Made by a program: the position numbers and the translations under genes | The notes under the pieces: model-generated | What the model was told of the DNA's origin: nothing | Database searches by the model: none | Seen by the model: the letters and a program-made list of their open reading frames with translations, nothing else | Shown: positions 24,277-34,043 of the stretch, one piece after another | Layout: the number at the start of each line of letters is the position of its first letter | Position numbering within the stretch: the first letter of the stretch is position 1 | Assembly (NCBI GenBank): GCA_029990175.1 | Contig: JARKIP010000003.1 | Location: 1,922,001 to 1,986,000 of the forward strand | Length of the DNA stretch: 64,000 nucleotides | From: Petunia secreta | Lineage: Eukaryota; Streptophyta; Magnoliopsida; Solanales; Solanaceae | Direction: 5' to 3'

Positions 24277-25037
24277 TTCCAAAGATTGATGCAAAAACAT
24301 CTAATTTACGTCACGAACATGGGTTATTATGTTCAGTTCAAATAGGTGCCTATTTTAATATGTAGTGTTCCAACCTTTAATATGATTGTAATAAGAAACT
24401 ATATAACATGAAAAGATTAATAAGTCTTTATATTTATGGTTAAATCATCATTATATAGATTATCCATTAGTTAGAACAACATCTAATGAAATACTCAATA
24501 ACTTAGTAATTGTTTCATTTGATATAACTAAGTAATCGCTTTCAATAGATATAAATGAGTATACTCTAGTAGAACTTTTATGAGTAAACACTTCCAATAA
24601 ACATGCTACTGATGCAGTCACCTTAAATACACATAATATTGAGTAATCTCTTTAAATATACATAAATTTCCAAAGATTGATGCAAAAAACATCTAATTTA
24701 AATCACGAACGTGGGTTTGTATGTTCAGTTCATAGTAGGTGCCTAATTAATATGTACTGTTCTAACCTTTAATATGATTGTAATAAGAAACTATATAACA
24801 TGAAAAGATTAATAAGTCTTTATATTTAAGATTAAATCATCATTATATAGATTATCCATTAGTTAGAACAATATCTAATGAAATACTCAATAACTTAGTA
24901 ATTGTTTCATTTGATATAACTAAGTAATCGCTTTCAATAGATATAAATGAGTATACTCTAGTAAAACTTTTATGAGTAAACACTTTCAATAGACATACTA
25001 TTGATGTAGTCACCTTAAATACACATAATATTGAGTA
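24277..25037. repeat. Tandem duplication, two units offset by 391 bp
   Basis: Unit 1 (24277-24667) and unit 2 (24668-25037) both begin TTCCAAAGATTGATGC and run colinearly to ACATAATATTGAGTA. They differ by small indels and substitutions. No coding content is seen. Confidence 0.85.
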
Positions 25038-25517
25038 TTACAATCAATACTTATATGATTTGAAGTCTTAGTTGTTGTAGATACACAAAGAATATCTGTA
25101 ATTGAGCTACACATAGATTGTAAGATCAACAAATAGATTAGTAATGTGTCTATCTAGTGATATAACGTCCAATCTATGCTACAATTCGTTAGAATACACT
25201 TCTTAATGTTTAAAATTGTTAATTGATGTAGAATCAACCCTACACTCCTTATCCAAATAACTTAATAATTACATTTTGGTATAATTAACGACATATATTT
25301 TGGTTTACTTACACATAGCATGTTTTGGAATCTTAATAAACTACTAAATCATTGTTTATGCATTTCAAATGATCCTTATATTAGTATTTATCAACTAATC
25401 TTCAACGGTACAAAAAAAATGTCAGTATGAAGATCCAGAACAGACTTACGACGTTCGAGAACGTTCAGCACAAGGTTCAGAACAGGAGATTGAATGTTCT
25501 CTAAATGCTAGGAATTT

Positions 25518-25585
25518 TTGCGGTTTGGGGTTTGGGGTTAGGGTTAGGGTTAGGTTTTGGGGTTCAGGATTAGGGTTAGGGTTCA
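25518..25585. repeat. Interstitial telomere-like GGGTTAGGGTTAGGG run
   Basis: A degenerate run of GGGTTAGGGTTAGGGTTAGG and GGTTTGGGG words. The clearest units are TTAGGG, not the TTTAGGG usual in plant telomeres. It is short and imperfect, and may simply be part of the MULE end region. Confidence 0.6.
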
Positions 25586-25759
25586 AACATCGTTTATTAT
25601 GTTCTAAACGTGAAAAAAGTACCTTTTATTTTTTAGCAAACACGTTTCATTTTAAACGAACTACCTAATTGATTATTATGTTTGGCACGTTCAGAAGAAC
25701 GTTCCAATATCTCAAAAAAGAAATGTACCCCCGCCGCGGGCTCTATTTTATACAAAAAT

Positions 25760-26450
25760 GGGACGCGCGTGGAATTCGGAACAAAAAAAAAGGTGGGGCC
25801 TTAATGGCAATTATGACAACCCCAAAAGTGAAGTTTTAATTAAAAATGTGGCTGATCAGTCTTATCAATTCCATTATTTCAAACATCGAACACCCGCCCC
25901 TTTCTTCTCTTACACACTTCTCAAGTCTTCTTCTCGAGTCTTCTATTTCGTCGCCGGCCATCTACATAATGTTCTCCGGTAACATCTAAAGGTAAATTTT
26001 GTACTATATTGATGTTTTCAAGTGAATCGGGGTTTTTTTTTTTTTTTGCTATTTGGCTATTTCGATAAAGCTAGGGTTTTACGCCTTCTTTCTGGTTCTG
26101 GACTGAAATTCTCGTGAAAATCTCTGTTTTTTGTTGATTTTTTCGTCAAATAGTGCTGTGTTGTTGTACAAATAGTGAGGCTTTTGCATTTTTGTGTTAA
26201 TAACGATTTTAAAGCCAAACTCCTTCTACTATGTCAAACATCTTCTTCTGAACTTTTGTTAGGATGTTTCAACTTGCTGATGCATTTTAGATGGATGTTG
26301 TTAAAATATATGCTAGCATGTTTACGTCAATAACGATGTCAAACATCTTCATATGGTGCTTGGAACGTGTGTTAGAATGTTTCAAGTTGCTGATGAAGTT
26401 TAGGCGTAAACTTATGTAGTGGAAGTATTATCAACTTAACACATAATCTG
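25760..26450 (+). mobile_element. Second copy of the MULE left end (leader exon and first intron)
   Basis: It begins GGGACGCGCGTGG, as at 14214, and stays similar through the leader (CTTACACACTTCTCAAG, donor AAG/GTAAATTTT at 25992) and into the intron (TTGATTTTTTCGTCAAATAG, as at 17160-17180). Here the intron is not interrupted by an LTR and no ULP exons follow. It is probably a deleted second element or a rearranged end. Confidence 0.75.
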
Positions 26451-26488
26451 ATAATTTTCATTCATACTTAAGGAAACAAAATACATAT

Positions 26489-26575
26489 ACAAAAGTACTT
26501 GACATAATGCTTAGACAAAAGTACTAGATATAATGCTTAGACAAAAGTACTAGATACAATGCTTAAATAAAAGTT
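26489..26575. repeat. 26-bp tandem repeat next to the coiled-coil ORF
   Basis: Units starting ACAAAAGTAC occur at 26489, 26515 and 26541, with a partial unit from about 26566. They lie immediately 3' of the stop codon of the minus-strand ORF 26576-26866, in its 3' UTR. Confidence 0.85.
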
Positions 26576-26866
26576 CTAGTTGTCAGCATTGGGAGAATTT
26601 GGAGGAGTAACAAACTGCTCCGGATTCATCCCTTGTTGGATAAGGAGTCCCAAAAGCATTCTTTCAATACGCTCCGAGCGCTGAACTAACACTTGCCTTA
26701 TGCTCCATACATCAGCAGATAAGCGGTCCACAGCATGGTTGATTGCAGTAATGTCAGTTTGTATACCGGCAATATCCCAGGCGATGTTTCCATAATATTC
26801 GTTATGGTCAGGTTCGGCTGGGGCATAGTGGCCATTAGCGACAACTTCTTTTTGGTTATTTTCCAT
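26576..26866 (-). CDS. Uninterrupted 96-codon coiled-coil protein of the MULE region
   Basis: The frame is open from ATG to stop. It starts MENNQKEVVANGHYAPAEPD, has a heptad-like centre (DIAGIQTDITAINHAVDRL, then ADVWSIRQVLVQRSERIERM) and a Pro/Asn-rich end (TPPNSPNADN). It has no signal peptide and no membrane segment. It is paralogous in length and pattern to the broken ORF at 22971-23261. It lies downstream of, and opposite to, the second MULE left end. I cannot name a function; a self-associating partner of another element protein is one possibility. Coding status rests on an intact frame and the paralogue only. Confidence 0.5.
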   Translation of the reverse strand: MENNQKEVVANGHYAPAEPDHNEYYGNIAWDIAGIQTDITAINHAVDRLSADVWSIRQVLVQRSERIERMLLGLLIQQGMNPEQFVTPPNSPNADN

Positions 26867-26988
26867 TTGTGTTTGTTGTCTATGAAGAAATTTTGATAAT
26901 TCAAGTAGGAGGATAATTGTGTGTATGGAGGAACAAGGAAATGTATGTATTTATAGATGAATTTAACATTAAAAACACCAAAAGGCGT

Positions 26989-26993
26989 GATAT
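26989..26993. repeat. Target site duplication of element B, left (GATAT)
   Basis: GATAT precedes the LTR start and recurs exactly at 36919-36923 after the other LTR. A 5-bp duplication is normal for Ty3/gypsy integration. Confidence 0.92.
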
Positions 26994-27764
26994 TGACACG
27001 ACCCGAAATCCGGTTAGGCCGTGCGGGCACCCGACATCCTTCCCTAGACCCGTCGGGCGAACCCTTACCAATTAAATTAGGCAAATAAATATAATTCCAT
27101 TCATTAATAAGAACAAGGCTTAAAAAAAACACTTACATACTGATACCTCTAAGCTGTACAAAAGAAATTACAGCTGACTACCCAACATACTAGGTTTAGG
27201 GTTATCCAGACCAGACATCCAAGAGTACAAAAGAAGACAAATACCTCCTGAAGGGAGCAAAATGCAACTGAAATAATAACCAATAAACTGGTGGCCATCC
27301 GGAATAAAAGCTGGCTCACCCTGACAGCTGAAGTCGTCTTCGCTCCTTCACAACGTAGCGAACTCAATCCTGGAGCGAACCTGCCGAAACGAAATAGATA
27401 GAAAAAGAAACAAACAACAAACAAGGGTGAGTCAAAAGGACTCAATAAGTGGGGCAGACTAGCCACCTCAAAGAATAGGATAGCTAGCCAGGGAGAAGAA
27501 ACAGATAAACCAAATTTCTTTTATTTAAATTATAAAAAGGTAGAGCCAGATAACAACCGAAAACACGTAAGAAACTTATAAACTCTACCAAGGATGCGTG
27601 CCAGAAACATAACAACAAATAAGAAATGCACATATAAGCAGGACAATAGTTATGTACCACAAGTTTACACAATGGTATGAAATAAAATAAAATAAAATGA
27701 AGTGAGATGAAATGAGATGAAATATGATGCGAAGGGTCACATGTGCCCGTAATCCCATCCCGAA

Positions 27765-28135
27765 GCGGAATACTCCTGCATTCGAGGGGAATCCAATCTG
27801 ATAACCAACTGGAGCGGAATACTCCTGCTCCTGGGGCGGAATACTCCTGCACCCGATATAATATAAACCAGAGGCGGAATACTCCTGCACTCTCCTGGGG
27901 CGGAATACTCCTGCACCCGATATAATGTAAAGCTGAGGCGGAATACTCCTGCACTCAATATCTGACATAAGAGCGGAATACTCCTGCTCTTGGGGCGGAA
28001 TCCTCCTACCCTCAATGTGATACAATGGAGCGGAATACTCCTGCTCCTGGGGCGGAATACTCCTGCCCTCAATATGATACAATGGAGTGGAATCCTCCTG
28101 CTCCTGGGGCGGAATACTCCTGCCCTCAATATGAT
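27765..28135. repeat. 57-bp-type array in the 3' LTR of element B
   Basis: GCGGAATACTCCTG words as in LTR A. The 5' LTR carries the same array at about 34815-35185, differing by one base (28088 T versus C). Overlapping ORFs of 144-188 codons are artefacts. Confidence 0.85.
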
Positions 28136-28410
28136 ATGCAATGTAATGCATATGAATGCAATGTGATGCAATAACCCTTCACCGGCGCGGGACTCTCATC
28201 GACAACCGGGAAGTAGATGCCAACTCGCAGCCAGGGTACAATGCTCAAATCCTCAATACAATACCAACAATAGGACATAACATATAATATATAATATAAA
28301 TCCAAAGCTAAGGCGTAATGAGTACGCCTATCGGCAGCTACACACGTAAGAAATACGTGGTAGAAAATCCACGAGGCCAGGTGCCTCCAAAGAAATGGAT
28401 ATAAACACTT

Positions 28411-29335
28411 ACTTCAAATCCTGGGTCTGAATAGCTATTGAATAACTTCATTTCCTTTGCGATATCTCTCGGAATAATCCTTTTCTATACCAAATGAACA
28501 TATTCACACTTTTCAGTATTCGAAGACGAGTATCTAACCTTTATATAGAAAAGAAAAAAGAATTACAACCCATAAATTATACATTTTCGAACTCCTCACA
28601 GTTCCACGAGTCCAAAAATAATGTTAGTTTCGATAATTGAGTTCAATTAGATTAAATTCATAAATTTATATATTTTCTTATCCCAATAATAATCACAATG
28701 AATACAAAAATAGTAGTAGCAGATGAAGTAGTAAAAATGAGCGCAACTTGATGCAGTGCTTTCTGTATAGCTCATCACCATTAAAACTGACATTAGATTA
28801 TAAATTCTCCGTAGCTAGCTTCTGCATTTTGAAGTTAAAACCAATGTTTAATTAAAAGCAATCATTAACTCATATATGTATTGTCCACAACATCATTTTA
28901 CCACTCACAGTTGTACTATTATAGTTGATAAACACTTACTACTAACAGAGCGAGAATGCAAATATAGTAACTTTATTTCCCGAAACAGTGGCTTAACTAA
29001 TAGCTTTGGAATCTCTACTTCTAATACTACTAATCAATGAGCAATCATAATATGCACCAATAATTAATTAAGCATGAGGGAAAATATGATAGTTTTTGAA
29101 CATAACAATAATAAGTGATAAGGTAGAATAGTACCAGTAGCTTTGTTTCCTTTTCCTATACGAAGATTGTTAAAATGGAATTATGCACTTGTCAAGCAAT
29201 TCCCTTTGAAGTGGAACAAACCGTTTTGCCAATCTCTGTAATCGCCCCCTTTCACTTTCTTTTTCTGAAATTGTATGATGTCCACCTTAAATTATGTACT
29301 ATGTAGTAGTAATGTACTTTGCAGTACAACAACCG
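28411..29335 (-). promoter_or_regulatory. Promoter-bearing LTR block unique to element B
   Basis: Between shared flanks, LTR B has about 0.9 kb with no visible similarity to the block in LTR A (about 5920-6500), the solo LTR or LTR C. It includes a minus-strand TATA-like box (CTATATAAAGG, 28540-28551). The same block sits in the 5' LTR at 35461-36385. It would be the part of U3 that drives transcription. Confidence 0.65.
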
Positions 29336-29868
29336 ACTAACCCCCTTTTTTTATCTTTTCTTTTATTTAATGATTTCTTATATTTTCGTGATGAAAACTA
29401 AAACGAAATCCTACGAGATTCGAAATAATCCCAACTTTTGCATACAAGTTATACAAATTATATGTAACATACTCCCGAAGGTGGATCTCAAATCAGACTC
29501 CCGAAACTCAATATGCAAATTAAAATGAAAAGAAGTCAAATTATTTAACTTTCAGCATTTTAGCAGAAACTATCCGAACAACATCGAAATTCACTTTCGA
29601 AAGTTTACAAAAATCACAAATAATCATACGAACCTAACGGCGCTTTCGGATTTCGAAACGGAGCTCATTCGGCAAAACCGAGCTCGAAAATCTCTTTTTA
29701 ATATTTATCGCCAATAAAAACTGAAACCTTCTTCCGATGCCTACCAAACGAGGTCTGATTTAGCTCAAACTTTACAGACAGGTCCTAATGGACATTACGA
29801 ATATTTTAAAATTATCGGCACGCCAATTAGAGTACTAACTTCTGAAACGACTGACCGAGGTCGTTTCA

Positions 29869-29881
29869 TTCTCCTCCACTT
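29869..29881 (-). other. Polypurine tract of element B
   Basis: On the minus strand, AAGTGGAGGAGAA sits directly before the LTR start TGAAACGACC. It is the expected plus-strand DNA primer site. The same tract occurs next to the 3' LTRs of A and C. Confidence 0.85.
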
Positions 29882-30724
29882 AAACTCTCGTTCGTCCTCG
29901 AACGAGCCTAAATCTAAAGAAGAATTCGCACAGATAGCAAAAGAACTTGCACGTCCTTTATGAGCTACTCCACTGATATTATTTCCTGATTATAGGATCA
30001 GAATTATATTACGCGCATTGTACTTTCGAATAAAACATATCTGGATAATATTATCACATCATTGCCCAACTTATTCCAATTAAGCTGACCCTTCCTCGAT
30101 CATGAGAGAAGAGTTCTATATTTTCGAAACAAAAATACACGAAACTTTGAATGGGTTAACATGATTCAGCCGATAATTACCTCTTCGATATACCTTTCGA
30201 TATAGACCAAATTGATGGAACTAGGAATTAGCTCACACTTGATGCAATAGGGGAAGCTTTTGAAGTACCTTGTCACCACTCACTATAGAAGATTTGATGC
30301 AAGCTATATTATTTTTACGAATGCACTATACAACATCTCAATTGATGTTAGTGTTGTTCCGCAAGCTCCTTGTGGGAATGTAGATACTCATATCCTAATG
30401 TATGTCAAAGGTTCATCTGAACAGGGTCTATCGTATAAGGATAAGGATCATGCAACTACTACTGGATAGTATGATGTAGACCAAGAATGATCTTCAGACT
30501 GAACATCTCCCTCAGGGTATTGTCTTTGAATTGGAATTATTATGACTTGAAAAAGTAAATATAAAAGATACATGTAGTTGGACTTTTAGCTAAGGCAGAA
30601 TACCAGCAACAAAGTTGATTACATGAGCACTTACAACGCTAAAGTAACTTCTCAAAGAGTTGAGGTGTGAAAGAGATATATATACCAATGATGGATTATC
30701 GACAAGCTGGACTAGACCTTTAAC

Positions 30725-31060
30725 TCTAAATTTTCATGAAGTAAAACAGCGTCAGTATGAGGATCCAGTTCTAGTTGAATACAAACAGATAGCCCAAAGA
30801 AAACCGAAGTCACCATACAGGGTCACTACTGACGGTGTTCTCATGTATAAAGATAGACTTTGTATTTCTGATGTCACAGATTCACGTGGACAGATTATGA
30901 TAGAGGCACATTATTCCAAATACACTGTTCATCCAGATTCGACTAAGATGCACCATGATCTTAAGCAGATTATTAGTGGGATAGAATGAAGTGTGACATA
31001 GCAGGATTTGTGGCTCAGTGTTCTAATTGTCAGCAAGTTAAAGTCGTGTCATCTTTCCAG
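30725..31060 (+). pseudogene. Ty3/gypsy integrase zinc-domain fragment, antisense to element B
   Basis: The plus strand reads YEDPVLVEYKQIAQ, then TTDGVLMYKDRLCI, then EAHYSKYTVHPDSTKMHHDL and, after a frameshift near 30975, FVAQCSNCQQVK. This is the HHCC zinc-binding region and its lead-in from a plant Ty3/gypsy (Tekay/Del-like) integrase. The catalytic core is absent. Element B itself runs on the minus strand, so this piece is inverted with respect to its host. Element C has the same insertion (60125-60460) and element A lacks it. Confidence 0.75.
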
Positions 31061-32435
31061 ACTTTATGCTTTCAGCAGGTAGGTACGTATATATGATCAG
31101 GTTGCCAGCTTATCTCTGTCATTAATAGATTATTAGTGGGTTTAGCAATGATCGACACTCATTGTAGATTTCTACCGTAGCCTTACTTTGGGTCGTGAGA
31201 AAAGTGATATCAACACCTCAGAGATTTAATATTACCATTCAGTATTTGGAGGAAGACTCCTCCACTTAAAGCACAAACTCATGTAGCCATTTGTATAGGA
31301 ATAACCATCCTCGCACAGTCTGCTGGACTAAAGAAGATTTGGCTAAAAGCTGAACGTAAGCAGACCGAAGCTACCAACTACCCTTTCGAGTTGCCAAACA
31401 GCTCCAACTCTCAAGTTCACAACTCCATACCTTTGCCGTAAACACCACCGCCCGATGGATGGTACTTCTATATAAAAATTTCGGCAGAGTTTCCCCTGAA
31501 ACTGGACGATCCGCAAAAACAGAACCAGCACTATACTATACATGGGAATGGATACCCGGATAAACTGATAACATAAACATGTTAAACGGATAACAAGATG
31601 AGACAACTGGACCAAAACAATAATATGCTTCCAAAACAATAATATGCTTACCCGGCCACAATAACACGTACTCTGGCTCAACACAGAGAACGTCACAAGC
31701 GGCTACCAATCGCCCAAGCTCACTAGTACCGGACGAAGAAGAAATGGAAATGGATCGAGGATAGAAATAATTAGAGCTTCAGGAAGTTCATCTTCTTATT
31801 TGCTTGGCTACCAAAGCTAGACTACTTCCAAGTTAGGCGAGCCAAAGAATCGCAATTGAAGAGATAGACATTAAATAAGCTTTATGGAAAAACATCCATA
31901 CCAATTTTAACCTTCCAATAAGAACGAAATTCTGACAATTTATCAGTAAACTCTTTTACAACTGAGAGAAGCTCATGGAATAACATGACTCTACTAGCAT
32001 CTTGAACCAAGAGGAGACACGTAGATCGAGTATTACTTATAAATCACTTTACACAACGACACTTCCTGATGGTCACGAATAAGAATCCCATCATCCTACC
32101 AACACTGATTTCCGAGGTGCGGTAAACTGAATTGACATAATAACAGAAGGTGGCGTAACAAGATGCCAAGCAGGCAATAGCAATACTCACCGTCAAATCT
32201 CCCATATTTAGATCATATAAACTAGTAGGGTTTCATAAATGCCAGGAATAAATCGTATCAGAAGCTCACCCCTCTACCGCAACCGATTCTTAATAGAAAC
32301 GACATCCAAGGAAACCATCGAAACATGATAAGAGACACTATTTCCAGATCGATCGGAAAGATAAATCTTACTTACAGATAAGAGAAGAAGAAACACATTA
32401 GTCTACTACATCGGATGCCTCAGCATCCTGCCAGA

Positions 32436-33050
32436 CTAGCAGTTCATAGAACTGCCTCTGCAGTTGAGTCGAGCCACTACCCTGACAATTACTTCTAGAA
32501 GAACCACTACCACCACGCTCTCGACCTCTATTGGATGGTGGCATTTCTCTGATTTATTAACATTTAAATGAAATTCCTGCGACTGTGCAGGTGTCTGAGG
32601 GCAAAAAGAAGGACCATTGTCTACTTGCTGGAGTAAGGAAAAACTCTTTAAAGGATAACCAGACTCATGACAGTGATAACAGATTTTCATTGAAAATGGA
32701 AGCTGGACATATTGTCGATAGCTATAAAGAGAAAAACTGGGTCTAATCTTGATGAACTACTTGCGCACTTTGAGAATCACGCTCTACAAGCTGAGATAAC
32801 CTGGAAGGTGACTTCCAAAAATAATCAGAACTTTTACCTCCAAATGAGGTACCATGGTTACCCACCAGAGCCGTGGGATCTCTTACTTTCCTGCTCTAAC
32901 TCTTCCCGCTCTAACTTATGGTATGCCTCGAACCTTCGAGCAATATCAACAACAATATCAAATGAAATCCCGACCTCAATCTCTCGAGCCATCTGGGATC
33001 TCAAGGAAAAAGAAAGATCATCAATAAATCTTTGAATCTCTCGAAAGGCT
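32436..33050 (-). pseudogene. gag remnant of element B
   Basis: On the minus strand one frame reads REIQRFIDDLSFSLRSQMAR and then ISFDIVVDIARRFEAYHKL, matching the C-terminal capsid region of plant chromovirus gag (FI.GL...L, then DIARRIE). Further on is a decayed zinc knuckle (CYHCHESGYPL) in which the His is Tyr and the last Cys is lost. Frames change between the parts, so no full gag is made. It fits its expected place, near the primer site and 5' LTR. Confidence 0.7.
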
Positions 33051-34027
33051 CATGGACTAGTTCAAATGCATATTCAGCCATTCTATAGAATTCAATCTCA
33101 TATTATGAAACACCAACAGGCTAACCGACAGGCTACCCTGTCCAATCCACTCAAACTAGCAACACTTTTCATCTCGCTCGCTACTCGAAAGGAATTTTTC
33201 CACGAATCCAAAAGAAAAAATCGAACCAAGTTAGTTAATAAGAGAGCGGCCCACCAATTCCAGGCTGGACCCCTGAAACTGGAATGAAGAATAATCAACA
33301 CCATACCGCTCGATATAATCAAGAGCCTGAAGGATATGCTGACATCATTTCATTTTTAAAAAAAAAATCACAAGGTTTATCTGATGCATTGCTTGGGAAT
33401 ATCGGGATGTTCAATCGCGTAAAATAATGCAACATCTTTGAGCACTCGGACCCAATAATTACCTCAGTTACCTAACCAGTCAGAACAACTGGAGGCACAA
33501 CACATGCTGCCTTCAGAACATAGTTTACTGCGGCAATTAAGACCTGGAGCAGGAGATCCCTGAGACCGAATGTCTCCCTCTGCGGCAACCAGATAAGATG
33601 CCTAGACAATAATAGGTTCTTGCGGTATTCGTTGCTAAGATTATCGCAAATGAATCATAGAGAGCCAAGGGAACCATAAGGCCCTGCTCCTTTGCCCATC
33701 GCGAGCTCGTACGGCTGGGACCTCCATAACTAGTTCGTCAGCACGATCAAAACTCTCGGAGCTTCGTCAGTGTTAGCCCCAGGCTAGACTGCTTCGTCTT
33801 GAACTCAAACCGTTTGCTGATTTATCGCACGAGGGTTCACAATTACCACAAAGGAATTAACGAATTAACGAAAATACTTTTGAATCCTAGACCGACGCAC
33901 GATCAGAAATGAAGGAAGTGAAACTTCCTAAATGCCATCATAGCCCCTCGTAGATAAGTACGGACGTCTACGTACCCATCAACGAGACTCTACTAGACAC
34001 TGTCTTAGTCTGGATAGACTCTAAACC

Positions 34028-34043
34028 GGGCTCTGATACCAAC
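34028..34043 (-). other. Primer-binding site of element B (tRNA-iMet type)
   Basis: Minus strand GTTGGTATCAGAGCCC next to the 5' LTR end TCGGGTCGTGTCA. Confidence 0.9.

Noticed and set aside
27585..28171. Long overlapping ORFs in LTR B (also 34635-35221 and 15183-15751)
   Set aside because: Same tandem-array artefact as in LTR A. The identical pair in B only reflects LTR identity.
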